Positions 18,920 through 27,974 of a DNA stretch of 64,000 bases are shown piece after piece (positions within the stretch are counted from its first letter, which is position 1; each line of letters starts with the position of its first letter). The notes under the pieces are model-generated. The model was not told where the DNA came from, did not search any database, and saw only the letters and a list, made by a program, of their open reading frames with translations. The DNA is from Alphaproteobacteria bacterium (GTDB lineage Bacteria; Pseudomonadota; Alphaproteobacteria; Ferrovibrionales; Ferrovibrionaceae): assembly GCA_017307375.1 (NCBI GenBank), contig JAFKFH010000016.1, positions 124,001 through 188,000 of the forward strand, in the 5' to 3' direction. Made by a program: the position numbers and the translations under genes.

Positions 18920-20482
18920 ATGACGATCAATCTGACCCAGGGGCTGCACAGGGCATTGCAGCGCAACCCGAACGGCACGGCAACGGTGTTCCAGGGCCGG
19001 CGCCACAGTTTTGCGACCTTCGCCGACCGCGTCGCCCGGCTGGCGGCCGCCCTGCGCGCCGCCGGCATGGGCATCGGCGATCGCATTGGCATGCTGTCGC
19101 TGAATTCCGATCGCTACCTCGAATATTATCTCGCCGTGCCCTGGGGCGGCGGCATCGTCAATCCCTGCAACATCAGGTGGAGTGCGGCCGAGGTCGCCTA
19201 TTCGCTCGACGACTGCGACACCCGGATCCTGATCGTCGACGACGCCTTCCTGGCCATGGCGGGCGAGCTGAAGCAGCGCTCGAAGTCGTTGCGCCTGCTG
19301 ATTCATGCCGGCGACGGTCCGGCGCCCGAAGGCATGCTGTCCTACGAAGCGATTCTGGCTGCCGCGACGCCGATCGACGACGTGCGGCGCGCCGGCGATG
19401 ACGTGATGGGCGTGTTCTACACCGGCGGCACGACCGGATTTCCCAAGGGTGTCGCCCTGACCCATGCCAGCATCTTCGCCTCGTCGCTGGCCCTGACCGC
19501 CGATCTTGCCTGGCCGCAGGACGCCGTCTACCTCCATGCCGCGCCGATGTTCCACATGGCCGATACCGCCTTCGGCTTCGCCCAGGTCATCCGCGGCGGC
19601 ACCCATGTGGTCATCCCGGGCTTCACGCCGCAGGCGACGTTGCAGGCGCTGCAGGACGAGAAGGTCACGACGGTGCTGCTGGTGCCGACGATGATCCAGA
19701 TGACGGTCGATCACCCCGATATCGCCGGGTATGACCTGTCGCGGCTACGCACCGTGGTCTACGGTGCCTCGCCGATCAGCGAGGCGGTGCTGCGCCGCGC
19801 GATGGCAGCCATTCCCTCGGCCGGATTCGTGCAGGCTTATGGCATGACCGAGCTTTCGCCGGTGGCGACCGTGCTGCCCGCCGACTGGCACGTGCTGGAC
19901 GGACCGAAGGCCGGCAAGCTGCGCGCCGCCGGCCGGGCGGCGCTGTGCTGCGAGGTGCGCATCGTCGACAACGAGGGGCGCGAAGTGCCGCGCGGCACGG
20001 TGGGCGAAGTGGCGGTGCGCGGCCCGAACGTGATGAAGGAATACTGGAACCAGCCCGAGCTGACCGCCAACGCGGTGCGCGACGGCTGGATGCATACCGG
20101 CGACGGCGCCTACATGGACGACGAAGGTTTCATCTACGTCGTCGACCGCATGAAGGACATGATTGTTTCCGGCGGCGAGAACGTCTATTCGGCCGAGGTC
20201 GAGAACGCCCTGATGCAGCATCGCGGCGTGGCGATGTGCGCCGTGATCGCGGTGCCCGACCCGAAATGGGGCGAGCGGGTGCACGCCGTCATCGTCAGGC
20301 GGGCCGGTGCCGAGATGACGGGAGACGACCTGGTCGAGCATTGCCGCACCCTGATCGCCGGCTATAAATGCCCGCGCAGCGTCGAGTTCCGCGACGCCCT
20401 GCCGATCTCGGGTGCCGGCAAGATCCTGAAGGCGCAGTTGCGCGAGCCCTACTGGGCCGACGCGGCCCGCAAGGTGAACTGA
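18920..20482 (+). CDS. Fatty acyl-CoA synthetase (AMP-forming)
   Basis: A 520-residue AMP-forming ligase of the FadD/ACS superfamily that activates a carboxylic acid to its CoA thioester with ATP. The P-loop-like YTGGTTGFPKGV lies near residues 170-182, QAYGMTELSP near 306, GWMHTGDGAYMD near 390 and the hinge DRMKDMIVSGGENVYSAEVE near 410. The catalytic lysine in SGAGKILKAQLR is near the C-terminus. The start follows GGGAGGCGACC, and 47 bases separate it from the SDR. It probably provides the entry step of the pathway. Overlap of its stop with the next ATG indicates coupling. Confidence 0.93.
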   Translation: MTINLTQGLHRALQRNPNGTATVFQGRRHSFATFADRVARLAAALRAAGMGIGDRIGMLSLNSDRYLEYYLAVPWGGGIVNPCNIRWSAAEVAYSLDDCDTRILIVDDAFLAMAGELKQRSKSLRLLIHAGDGPAPEGMLSYEAILAAATPIDDVRRAGDDVMGVFYTGGTTGFPKGVALTHASIFASSLALTADLAWPQDAVYLHAAPMFHMADTAFGFAQVIRGGTHVVIPGFTPQATLQALQDEKVTTVLLVPTMIQMTVDHPDIAGYDLSRLRTVVYGASPISEAVLRRAMAAIPSAGFVQAYGMTELSPVATVLPADWHVLDGPKAGKLRAAGRAALCCEVRIVDNEGREVPRGTVGEVAVRGPNVMKEYWNQPELTANAVRDGWMHTGDGAYMDDEGFIYVVDRMKDMIVSGGENVYSAEVENALMQHRGVAMCAVIAVPDPKWGERVHAVIVRRAGAEMTGDDLVEHCRTLIAGYKCPRSVEFRDALPISGAGKILKAQLREPYWADAARKVN

Positions 20483-21279
20483 TGGCCTACGACACCATTC
20501 TGGTCGATCGGAGGGATGACGGCGTCGTCACGGTGACGATGAACCGGCCCGATCGCCTGAACGCGCTGAACGACCGGATGGTCGAGGAACTGCGCGATGC
20601 CTTCACCGGCTTCGCGCGCTCGATGCCGCGGGTGCTGGTCCTGACCGGGGCCGGTCGCGGCTTCTGCGCCGGGGCCGACCTGCTCGCCTCGACCTTCGAG
20701 GGGGAGGGCGATCGCGGCGAGACCGTCGCCGCGTCGATGAAGGCCCGGTTCAACCCGATGGTCGAAGCGCTGCATGCGGTACCCTGCCCGAAGATCGCCG
20801 CGGTGAACGGCGTCGCGGCCGGTGGCGGGGCAAGCCTCGCGCTGCTTTGCGATCTCGTCGTCGCCGCGCGCTCGGCCAGCTTCATCCAGGTCTTCGGTCC
20901 GAAGCTCGGTCTGGTGCCCGATCTCGGCGGGACCTGGGTCTTGCCGCGGCTGGTCGGGCGGCAGCGCGCGCGGGGTCTGGCCTTGCTCGGCGACAGGATC
21001 GATGCCGAAACCGCGGCCCAGTGGGGGCTGATCTGGCAGGCAGTCGCCGACGACGCCCTGGCGGCGACGGTCGCCGGCCTGGCCGACCGGCTCAAGGCCG
21101 GCCCGACCCGCGCCTTCCATCAGATCGGCATCGAGCTCGATGCCGCACTCGACAACGATCTGCCCGCCCAGCTCGAACGCGAGCGCCAGGCACAGCGCAA
21201 GCTTGCCGGGACCGCCGATTTCGCGGAGGCGCTGAAGGCTTTCGCCGACAAGCGCCCGCCGCGCTTCGAGAACAGGTAG
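20482..21279 (+). CDS. PaaG-like enoyl-CoA hydratase/isomerase
   Basis: A 265-residue crotonase-fold protein whose ATG shares one base with the CoA ligase stop (TGATG). The oxyanion-hole segments are GAGRGFCAGADL and NGVAAGGGASLAL. The stretch KLGLVPDLGGTWVLPRLVG followed by GLALLGDRIDAETAAQWGLIWQAV closely matches PaaG, an isomerase with a single catalytic Asp (here about Asp147) in place of the two hydratase glutamates. A delta3-delta2 enoyl-CoA isomerase role is therefore more likely than hydration, which the MaoC pair would perform. It is the last gene of the operon. Confidence 0.88.
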   Translation: MAYDTILVDRRDDGVVTVTMNRPDRLNALNDRMVEELRDAFTGFARSMPRVLVLTGAGRGFCAGADLLASTFEGEGDRGETVAASMKARFNPMVEALHAVPCPKIAAVNGVAAGGGASLALLCDLVVAARSASFIQVFGPKLGLVPDLGGTWVLPRLVGRQRARGLALLGDRIDAETAAQWGLIWQAVADDALAATVAGLADRLKAGPTRAFHQIGIELDAALDNDLPAQLERERQAQRKLAGTADFAEALKAFADKRPPRFENR

Positions 21280-21282
21280 GCG

Positions 21283-22233
21283 TCAGGCTCCGGCCGCGTC
21301 CAACGTCGCCATCGCCTCGCCGTCGAGGGTCAGCGACGCGGCCTTCAGCAGTTCCTCGAGCTGGGCGACCGAGGTCGCCGAGGCGATCGGCGCGGTGACG
21401 GCCGGCTTGCCGATCAGCCAGGCGATCGCGATCTGCGTCGGCGTGGCGCCGGTGCGGGCGGCGACCTGATCCAGCGCGGCAAGGATCCGGTAGCCCTTGT
21501 CGTCGAGATAGGCCTTGACCCGCCGGGGGCCGCGCACGCTTTTCGACAGGTCGGCTTCGCTACGGTACTTGCCGGTCAGGAAACCCGAGGCAAGCGAGAA
21601 GAAGTTGATGACGCCGACGTTTTCGGCGAGGCAGAGCTCGGCCAGCGGCCCCTCGAACTCGTGGCGATCATAGAGATTGTAGAGCGGCTGCAGGGTTTCA
21701 TAGCGCGGCAGCCCGTGGGCCTTGGCGACATCGAGGGCGGCGCGGAGACGCGGGGCGCTGTAGTTGGAGGCGCCGATGGCGCGCACCTTGCCTTCCTCGA
21801 TCAGCCTGGCGTAGGCGCCGAGCGTCTCTTCCAGCGGGACGGTTTCGTCGTCCTTGTGCGACTGATAGAGATCGATGTAGTCGGTCTGCAGGCGCTGCAG
21901 CGAGGCTTCCACCGACGTCCTGATGTAGTCGGGCTTCAGCCCCTGGCGATCGGGGGCCATCTCCATCCCGACCTTGGTGGCGATGACGACCTTGTCGCGG
22001 CCGCCGCGCGCCTTCAGCCAGCGACCAATCGTCGCTTCCGATTCGCCGCCGGCATGGCCGGGCACCCAGACCGAATAGACGTCGGCGGTATCGATGGCAT
22101 TGAACCCGGCGGCGACGAAGGCGTCGAGCAGGGCGAACGACGTCGCCTCGTCGGCGGTCCAGCCGAAGACGTTGCCGCCGAACATGATCGGCGCGATCGC
22201 CAGTGAGGAATTGCCGAGCCTGCGCTTGTCCAT
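21283..22233 (-). CDS. Aldo/keto reductase
   Basis: A 316-residue aldo/keto reductase (TIM barrel, NADPH-dependent carbonyl reduction). Near the N-terminus are RRLGNSSLAIAPIMFGGNVFGW and NAIDTADVYS with the catalytic Asp and Tyr; IATKVG follows and QSHKDD carries a His. The C-terminal cofactor loop reads PIASATSVAQLEELL. It is convergent with the isomerase gene, 3 bases apart, and 55 bases downstream of the cysteine hydrolase on the same strand, so it may be the distal gene of the BMP-transporter cluster. An inverted repeat directly before its start codon could uncouple it. Substrate unknown. Confidence 0.92.
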   Translation of the reverse strand: MDKRRLGNSSLAIAPIMFGGNVFGWTADEATSFALLDAFVAAGFNAIDTADVYSVWVPGHAGGESEATIGRWLKARGGRDKVVIATKVGMEMAPDRQGLKPDYIRTSVEASLQRLQTDYIDLYQSHKDDETVPLEETLGAYARLIEEGKVRAIGASNYSAPRLRAALDVAKAHGLPRYETLQPLYNLYDRHEFEGPLAELCLAENVGVINFFSLASGFLTGKYRSEADLSKSVRGPRRVKAYLDDKGYRILAALDQVAARTGATPTQIAIAWLIGKPAVTAPIASATSVAQLEELLKAASLTLDGEAMATLDAAGA

Positions 22234-22263
22234 GACGGTCTCCGGAGCTTACTGGGGACCGTC
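22234..22263. promoter_or_regulatory. Inverted repeat directly upstream of the aldo/keto reductase start
   Basis: GACGGTC (22234-22240) and GACCGTC (22257-22263) are perfect arms around 16 bases, touching the start codon of the reductase. In the mRNA the loop would hold the GGAG ribosome binding site. The repeat could be an operator for a local promoter or a translation-modulating stem; nothing distinguishes the two. Confidence 0.35.
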
Positions 22264-22288
22264 ACTATAGCCACCGGCGGGGCGCGGT

Positions 22289-22969
22289 CTAGGCCGTTCG
22301 CGCCGCCCAGGCGTCCAGCAGATCGGCGCTGTCGGCGACCAGGCCGAGATGCAGCGACACCATCTTCAGCGCGGCATCCTCCATCGCCGGATCGGTGCCG
22401 CGGACGAGATCGCGCAATACGACGACCCGATAGTCGCGATTGGCGGCGTCGAAGGCGGAGTTCAGGACGCAGCAGTCGGTGAAACCACCGTCGAACACCA
22501 CGATCCGGGCGCCGAGATTGCGCAGCAGGAAATCGAGGTCGGTCGGATAGAATGCCGACAGGCGCTTCTTGGACGAGACCATCAGGTCGCGTTCGTCGAC
22601 CTCGGTCACCAGCTCGGTCCAGCGGCTGCCCTCGATGGCATGGGCGTCGGCATTGGGAATCGGGCCGACATGCAGCGGGAAGACCCGCCGCCACGCCGAC
22701 GGTATGCCGGCGATGTCGTCGACGCCGCCCCGCCGCAGCACGCTGCGCACATGAATGATCCGGACGCCGGCGGCGCGGGCCTGCCGGTGGAATGCGTCGA
22801 TCGGCGCCACGATCTCGCGTGCGCGTGGGGCCGGGCAGGGGCAGTCGGGATCGTCCTCGAGATGACCGCGATGCATGTCGATCGAGACGATCACGCTGAG
22901 CCGCGGGTCGAGATAGTCGTCGAACCCGTCGGGCAGGTCGCGGCGGGTACCATAGACATAGGCCTTCAT
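22289..22969 (-). CDS. Isochorismatase-family cysteine hydrolase
   Basis: A 226-residue cysteine hydrolase of the isochorismatase-like fold. The catalytic triad is visible as Asp31 in SIDMHRGHLE, Lys135 in SSKKRLSAF and Cys167 in GGFTDCCVLN. The family includes nicotinamidase, biuret hydrolase, N-carbamoylsarcosine amidase and ureidoacrylate amidohydrolase (RutB), all cutting amide or carbamoyl bonds. It lies 27 bases downstream of the BMP-type transporter permease, suggesting it hydrolyses an imported N-heterocycle or its breakdown product. The ATG at 22969 follows AGAGGGGATATCGG. The exact substrate is unknown. Confidence 0.9.
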   Translation of the reverse strand: MKAYVYGTRRDLPDGFDDYLDPRLSVIVSIDMHRGHLEDDPDCPCPAPRAREIVAPIDAFHRQARAAGVRIIHVRSVLRRGGVDDIAGIPSAWRRVFPLHVGPIPNADAHAIEGSRWTELVTEVDERDLMVSSKKRLSAFYPTDLDFLLRNLGARIVVFDGGFTDCCVLNSAFDAANRDYRVVVLRDLVRGTDPAMEDAALKMVSLHLGLVADSADLLDAWAARTA

Positions 22970-22996
22970 CCGATATCCCCTCTCAACGGGCGGGTC

Positions 22997-23935
22997 TCAG
23001 CGCCGCTCCTCGCGCACATGCGGCTGGCCCAGCGCGGCGGGTTCGTCGCCGGGCCGCCCGGTGCGGGCCACGGCCATCCACACCATCACCCCGAGGGTGA
23101 CGACATAGGGCAGCATCAGCATGACATAGCGCGGCGCCTGGATGCCGGCCGCCGCCACGCGCGGCACCAGCGATTCGATGCAGCCGAACAGGATGGCGCC
23201 GGCCAGCGCCCGCCACGGCCGCCAGCGGGCGAAGATCACCAGCGCAATGGCGATCCAGCCTCGGCCGGACGTCATGTCCTGAATCCAGATCTTGGCGCTG
23301 CCGACCGAGATATAGGCACCGGCCAGCCCGATCAGCGCGCTGCCGGCCAGCACCGCGACGAAGCGGTAGGCGGTGACGTTGACGCCCGCGGCATCGGCGG
23401 CCTCCGGGCTTTCGCCGACCGCGCGCAGCCGCAGCCCCGTCATGCTGCGGGTGAGGAGCCAGGCGATGGCGGCAAAGATCGGCAGGGTCAGATAGACCAG
23501 GATGTCCTGGTTGAACAGCGCCCGGCCGAGGAGCGGCAGGTCGGCGAGCGGGCCGAGCGGCAGCCGCGTCAGCCCGCCGATCGCCTTGCTGGTCCAGCCG
23601 AAGGCGGTGCCGACCAGGCTGGTCAGGCCCTGGCAGAAGAAGACCATCGCCAGCCCGGCCACGACCTGGTTCAGCCGCAGCACGACGACGAGCAGCGCGA
23701 ACAGCACGGCGACCAGCGCAGCCGCCGCCATCCCGACCGCCAGCGCCGCCAGCGGCGGCGCCCGCAGCGCCAGCACCGCGCCGACGCCCGCCAGCGCGCC
23801 GACCAGCATGAACCCCTCGGCCGTCAGCGACAGGACACCTGCCCGCTCGCAGATGATCAGGCCGAGGGCGGCCAGCGCATAGGGCACCGCATAGGCCAGC
23901 GTGGCGGCAAGCCAGGAGGCGACGAAATCGATCAT
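22997..23935 (-). CDS. BMP-type ABC importer permease (second, NupQ/YufQ-like)
   Basis: A 312-residue inner-membrane permease of the BPD_transp_2 type with about eight to ten hydrophobic segments. It has the family segments SLTAEGFMLVGA near residue 35, and GESPEAADAAGVNVTAYRF, the loop contacting the ATPase, near residue 190. It overlaps the first permease gene by 4 bases (ATGA). It is the fourth component of a nucleoside-type importer: binding protein, double ATPase and two permeases. Confidence 0.92.
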   Translation of the reverse strand: MIDFVASWLAATLAYAVPYALAALGLIICERAGVLSLTAEGFMLVGALAGVGAVLALRAPPLAALAVGMAAAALVAVLFALLVVVLRLNQVVAGLAMVFFCQGLTSLVGTAFGWTSKAIGGLTRLPLGPLADLPLLGRALFNQDILVYLTLPIFAAIAWLLTRSMTGLRLRAVGESPEAADAAGVNVTAYRFVAVLAGSALIGLAGAYISVGSAKIWIQDMTSGRGWIAIALVIFARWRPWRALAGAILFGCIESLVPRVAAAGIQAPRYVMLMLPYVVTLGVMVWMAVARTGRPGDEPAALGQPHVREERR

Positions 23936-24990
23936 CCGATACCCTTCACCCAGCGGACGCGGTGGCGCAGGAAGAAGTCGGCCGCGGCGGCGGCGATGAC
24001 CACGATCGCCTGGATCAGCTGCACCATCGCGAAGGGGATCTGGTAGAACACCTGCAGGTTCTGGCCGGCGGCGAACAGGATCGCGACCAGCAGGGCGACG
24101 ATCGCCGCCGCCGCCGGGTTGTTGCGGGCCAGGAACGCGATCAGCACGCCCGACACCCCATAGCCGGTGAAGAACGACTGGGTCAGCCGTCCCTCCTGGG
24201 CGGCGACGATGACGAAGCCGGCGCTTGCTGCGAGACTGCCCGACAGCAGTGTGGCGGCGACCGTCACGCCGAGCACCGGCACGCCCAGCGAGCGCGCGAC
24301 GGCCGGCCCGGCCTGGACGAAGCGCAGGTGGAAGCCGAAGCGGCTGGCCAGGGTCAGCCAGGCAAGTGCCGCAACCGCTGCCAGCGCCAGCACCAGTGCG
24401 CTGCTGATGCCGCCGGGCAGTTCGGGCAACCGCTCGAAGCCGCGGTAGAGCGGCGAGTGGGGAAAGCTGTCCTTGGGGTCGGCCCAGGCGCCGTACAGCA
24501 GATGCAACAGCACGTTGAGCGCGACATAGTTCAACAGCAGCGTCGAGACGATCTCGTTGACGGCCAGACGCTGCTTGAGCAGCAGCGGCAGCGCGATCCA
24601 GGCCATGCCGGCGACGATCGCCGCCAGGAACATCAGCGGCAGGCGCAGCATCGGCGGCCCGATCTCGAACAGCGACACGGCTGTCGCCGCGATCGCGCCC
24701 CAGATCATCTGGCCTTCGAGGCCGAGGTTCCAGAAGCGGGCGCGGAAGGCGATCGCCGCGCCGGCGCCGACCATGATCAGCGGCGCCGCCTGGAACAGCA
24801 CGGCATGCAGGCTCTGGGCGTCGAACAGCGTGGCGACGACAAATTCGTCGGCAAGGGCCGCCGGCGGCACCCCGGCGGCGATGAGGATCGCCGCCGAGAT
24901 CGCAAGGCCGGCGAACACCGAGGCCGCGGTCAGGGCGGCATGGAACGGTGCCGACGCCTCCCGGCGGATGTCGAGGACCAGCCTAGCCAT
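23932..24990 (-). CDS. BMP-type ABC importer permease (first, NupP/YufP-like)
   Basis: A 352-residue inner-membrane permease. The N-terminus MARLVLDIRREASAPF leads into multiple transmembrane helices; FWNLGLEGQMIWGAIAA near residue 90 and SLGVPVLGVTVAATLLSGSLA near 240 are typical of the family. The start is taken as ATG 24990, overlapping the ATPase stop by 8 bases; a GTG at 25005 would add five residues. It pairs with the next gene to form the channel. Confidence 0.9.
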   Translation of the reverse strand: MARLVLDIRREASAPFHAALTAASVFAGLAISAAILIAAGVPPAALADEFVVATLFDAQSLHAVLFQAAPLIMVGAGAAIAFRARFWNLGLEGQMIWGAIAATAVSLFEIGPPMLRLPLMFLAAIVAGMAWIALPLLLKQRLAVNEIVSTLLLNYVALNVLLHLLYGAWADPKDSFPHSPLYRGFERLPELPGGISSALVLALAAVAALAWLTLASRFGFHLRFVQAGPAVARSLGVPVLGVTVAATLLSGSLAASAGFVIVAAQEGRLTQSFFTGYGVSGVLIAFLARNNPAAAAIVALLVAILFAAGQNLQVFYQIPFAMVQLIQAIVVIAAAAADFFLRHRVRWVKGIG

Positions 24991-26473
24991 GGCCGACCAT
25001 GGCACGGCCGATCGCCTGGCGATCGGCGGGGCAGGCGAATTCGGCGACGATGCGGCCGCGCGACATCACCCCGATCCGGTCAGCCAGGCTCAGCACTTCG
25101 TCGAGATCCTCGCTGATCAGCAGCACCGCCGCGCCGGCAGCGCGCGCCTCGGTCAGGCGGGCGTGCACCGCCGCCGTGGCCTTCAGGTCCAGCCCGCGGC
25201 TGGGGCTGTGGGCCAGGATGATGGTCTGGTTGCCGGCGAATTCGCGTGCGATCACCGCCTTCTGCGCGTTGCCGCCGGACAGCAGCGCCGCCTTCTGGCC
25301 CAGGCTGCGTACCCCCTGCACGTCATGTTCGGCGATGGCCTTGGCGGTCGCTCGGCGGATCGCGGCGCGATCGACCCAGCCCCAGGGGCCATAGTCGCCG
25401 CGATCGATCCGCCCGACCGCAAAATTCTCCGCGATCGACAGGTCGCCGGCCAGCGCATGGGCATAGCGGTCCGCGGGAATGCAGGCCAGGCCCAGCCGGC
25501 GCCGCGCCCCGGGCGTCAGCGCGGTCACGTCGGCCCCGGCATCCTCGAACTGGATGACGCCGGCGGCGGGGCGCCGCACCCCGGCGATCGCCTCGGCCAG
25601 TTCGCTCTGGCCATTGCCGCTGACCCCGGCAAGGCCGTAGATCTCGCCGGCCCCGACATGCAGGTCGGCGCCGTCCACCGCCGGCCGGCCGTCCGGCCGC
25701 AGGCAGCGCAGCCCAATAAGCTCCAGCCGCCGGCGCCCCGGCGTCCCGGCCTCGCGCGGCGGCAGCGCGGCCCGTTCGCCGACGGTCAGCCGCGTCAGGT
25801 CGTCGTCGCTGGTCGCGCGGGGGTCGACGATGCCGACCGTGCGGCCGGCCCGCAGGATGGTGACCTTGTCGGCGAAGCGCCTGACATCCGGCAGCTTGTG
25901 CGTCACGAGCACGACGGCGGTGCCGGTGGCGGCGATGCCGCGCACCGTCGACAGCAGCCGTTCGGCCTCGGCATCGGTCAGCACCGCGGTCGGTTCGTCG
26001 AGGATCAGCAGCCGTGCCCCGCCGGCCATGGCCTTGACGATTTCGACCTGCTGCTGTTCGGCGACCGACAGCGAATCGACCCGCCGGTCGGGGTCGAGGG
26101 CAAAGCCCAGCCGGTCGGCGGCAAGGGCCAGCGCGCCCCGCATCGCCGCCTTGCCGCCGAGGGCGAGCACCAGGTTCTCGGCGACCGTGAAAGGGCGCAC
26201 CAGCCGGAAATGCTGATGCACCATGCCGATGCCGCGGGCGCGGGCATCGGCGGGGCCGCGCAGCGCCGCGGTGACGCCGTCCAGCGCCATGTGGCCGCTG
26301 TCGGGGGTGTAGAGGCCGGCGGCGATATTCATCAGCGACGATTTGCCCGCGCCGTTCTCGCCGAGCAGCGCATGGACCTCGCCCGCCTCGACCGAGAGCC
26401 CGGCGCCGTCCAGCGCCGGGAACCCGTCGAACCGCTTGCAGATGTCGGACAGCGCCAGCCGTGGCGGGGTCAT
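24983..26473 (-). CDS. BMP-type ABC importer double ATPase (NupO/YufO-like)
   Basis: A 496-residue fusion of two ABC domains, as in sugar and nucleoside importers. The first domain has Walker A GENGAGKSS, signature LSVAEQQQVEIVKAM and Walker B LLILDEPTAVL. The second has the degenerate Walker A GVSGNGQSEL usual for this class, and the signature LLSGGNAQKAVIAREF. It energises import by the two permeases encoded next. It starts 12 bases after the binding-protein stop and overlaps the first permease. Confidence 0.94.
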   Translation of the reverse strand: MTPPRLALSDICKRFDGFPALDGAGLSVEAGEVHALLGENGAGKSSLMNIAAGLYTPDSGHMALDGVTAALRGPADARARGIGMVHQHFRLVRPFTVAENLVLALGGKAAMRGALALAADRLGFALDPDRRVDSLSVAEQQQVEIVKAMAGGARLLILDEPTAVLTDAEAERLLSTVRGIAATGTAVVLVTHKLPDVRRFADKVTILRAGRTVGIVDPRATSDDDLTRLTVGERAALPPREAGTPGRRRLELIGLRCLRPDGRPAVDGADLHVGAGEIYGLAGVSGNGQSELAEAIAGVRRPAAGVIQFEDAGADVTALTPGARRRLGLACIPADRYAHALAGDLSIAENFAVGRIDRGDYGPWGWVDRAAIRRATAKAIAEHDVQGVRSLGQKAALLSGGNAQKAVIAREFAGNQTIILAHSPSRGLDLKATAAVHARLTEARAAGAAVLLISEDLDEVLSLADRIGVMSRGRIVAEFACPADRQAIGRAMVGHG

Positions 26474-26485
26474 CGTCGGCCTTGC

Positions 26486-27571
26486 CTACTGGGTGATGAC
26501 GCCTGGCACGAACCAGTCCATCTTCCAGAGATCGGCGTCGCCCAGCACCGCGCCGGCCGCCACCCGCGTCTTGCCCTCGCGGTCCGTCAGCGGCCCGGCA
26601 TAGACATGGCGGCCGGCGATGATTGCGTCGCGGGCGGCCATCACCTTGTCGGCGGCGTCCTTGGGCACGGCGGGGCCGCAGCAGGCGATATCGGTGCCGC
26701 CGTCCTTGATGCCGGGGAAGGCACCGTAGGGCGCGGGCACCCAGTTGCCGGCGGCGATCTTCTTGACCTCGGGCACCAGGAACTTGTCCCAGACCCAGAC
26801 CGACGAGCACAGCGTGGCCTTCGGCGCGAACTCGCGCATGTCGCGATGATGGCCGGTGCCATAGACGCCGCGCTCCTGCGCGACGATCTGCGGCGTCGGC
26901 GTATCGACATGCTGGCCGATCACGTCGATGCCCTTGTCGATCAGCGCCTCGGCCGCGGCCCGTTCCTTGACCGGGTCGTTCCAGGCGCCGGTGAACACGG
27001 CGGTCACCGTGGCGTTGGGGTTCATCTGCCGGGCGCCCAGCAGGTAGGCGTTGATCGTCCAGTTGACGAGGCCGAGCGGGTTGGCCGCGACGAAGCCGAG
27101 CTTGCCAGTCTTGGAGACCGCGCCCGCCGCCATGCCGCAGAGATACTGGCTTTCGTAGGTCCGGCCGTAGAACGATTCGAGGTTGGCGCCGTTGGTGATG
27201 CCGGCGCCGTTGAGGAAGGCGACCTGCGGATATTTCTCCGACAGCTTCTTGAACGTGTCGGAATAGCCGAAGGCGGTACCGATGATGACGTTGGAGCCGC
27301 GCTGGATAAAGCGCTCGACCGGCGGGGTGATCGACGAGGCATCCTCGGGGATGTTCTCGACCAGCGGGATCTTGGTGTTCAGCGCGCCTTCCATCGTGGC
27401 GCGCGCCTCCTCGAAGGTCTGGCTCCAGCCGCCGTCGTTCTTGGCGGCGAACAGGATCAGGGCGATCTTGGGCTCGCCCTTGATCGTCAGGCCCTGGGCG
27501 CCGGCGTGACCGATGCCGGTGACGAGACCGCAGGCGACGAGGCCCGCGGCAATCCTAGTTTTGGACCACAT
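26486..27571 (-). CDS. BMP-family ABC transporter substrate-binding protein
   Basis: A 361-residue periplasmic binding protein of the Bmp family (PnrA/Med type), which typically binds purine or pyrimidine nucleosides or bases. A Sec signal peptide (RIAAGLVACGLVTGIGHAGA, cleaved near residue 26) precedes PKIALILFAAKNDGGWSQTFEEA. No lipobox cysteine is present at the cleavage site, so it is probably soluble. The family blocks VIIGTAFGYSDTFKKL and YLCGMAAGAVSKTGKLGFVA are visible. Its start lies inside the end of the VOC gene (17-base overlap). Confidence 0.92.
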   Translation of the reverse strand: MWSKTRIAAGLVACGLVTGIGHAGAQGLTIKGEPKIALILFAAKNDGGWSQTFEEARATMEGALNTKIPLVENIPEDASSITPPVERFIQRGSNVIIGTAFGYSDTFKKLSEKYPQVAFLNGAGITNGANLESFYGRTYESQYLCGMAAGAVSKTGKLGFVAANPLGLVNWTINAYLLGARQMNPNATVTAVFTGAWNDPVKERAAAEALIDKGIDVIGQHVDTPTPQIVAQERGVYGTGHHRDMREFAPKATLCSSVWVWDKFLVPEVKKIAAGNWVPAPYGAFPGIKDGGTDIACCGPAVPKDAADKVMAARDAIIAGRHVYAGPLTDREGKTRVAAGAVLGDADLWKMDWFVPGVITQ

Positions 27572-27974
27572 CGCTTTCTCCTTGCTTGTCGAGCATCTTG
27601 TTGATGCGGAAGACGTTGCCTTCGGGGTCGAGCAGGACGGCCTGATACCAGCCGTAATAGGTGTGGTAGGGGGGCTTGACCAGCCGGGCGCCCATCGCGA
27701 CGGCGACGGGCACCAGCCGGTCGACCTCGGCCACGCTGTCGACGTCGATGTTCAGCAGGAACTTGATCCCGGTGGGGGAGGCGAATTCGGCCAGGTTGAG
27801 CAGGCCGTAGGCATCCTGGGCATTGAAGCCCAGCGCGCTCCTGCCGGTCGCCACCCCGCGGAAGATCGGCGAGCGGATCTCGACGATCTCGCTGAAGCCG
27901 AAGAGGTCGATGTAGAAGCGCGACAGCGCTTCCACGTCCCGGGCGAAGACGTTGACGTAGGACAGCTCGGCCAT
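27555..27974 (-). CDS. VOC-superfamily protein (glyoxalase/dioxygenase fold)
   Basis: A 139-residue vicinal-oxygen-chelate protein, with SYVNVFARDVEALSRFYIDLFGF at the N-terminus and a C-terminal LLDPEGNVFRINKM. The usual first metal-ligand position (His in many members) is occupied by neutral residues, and the final Glu is absent from VFRIN, so metal chemistry is uncertain and a binding or lyase role is possible. Its ATG shares one base with the oxygenase stop (TGATG) and its end overlaps the binding-protein gene, so it is embedded in the transporter operon. Confidence 0.88.
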   Translation of the reverse strand: MAELSYVNVFARDVEALSRFYIDLFGFSEIVEIRSPIFRGVATGRSALGFNAQDAYGLLNLAEFASPTGIKFLLNIDVDSVAEVDRLVPVAVAMGARLVKPPYHTYYGWYQAVLLDPEGNVFRINKMLDKQGESDVVQN

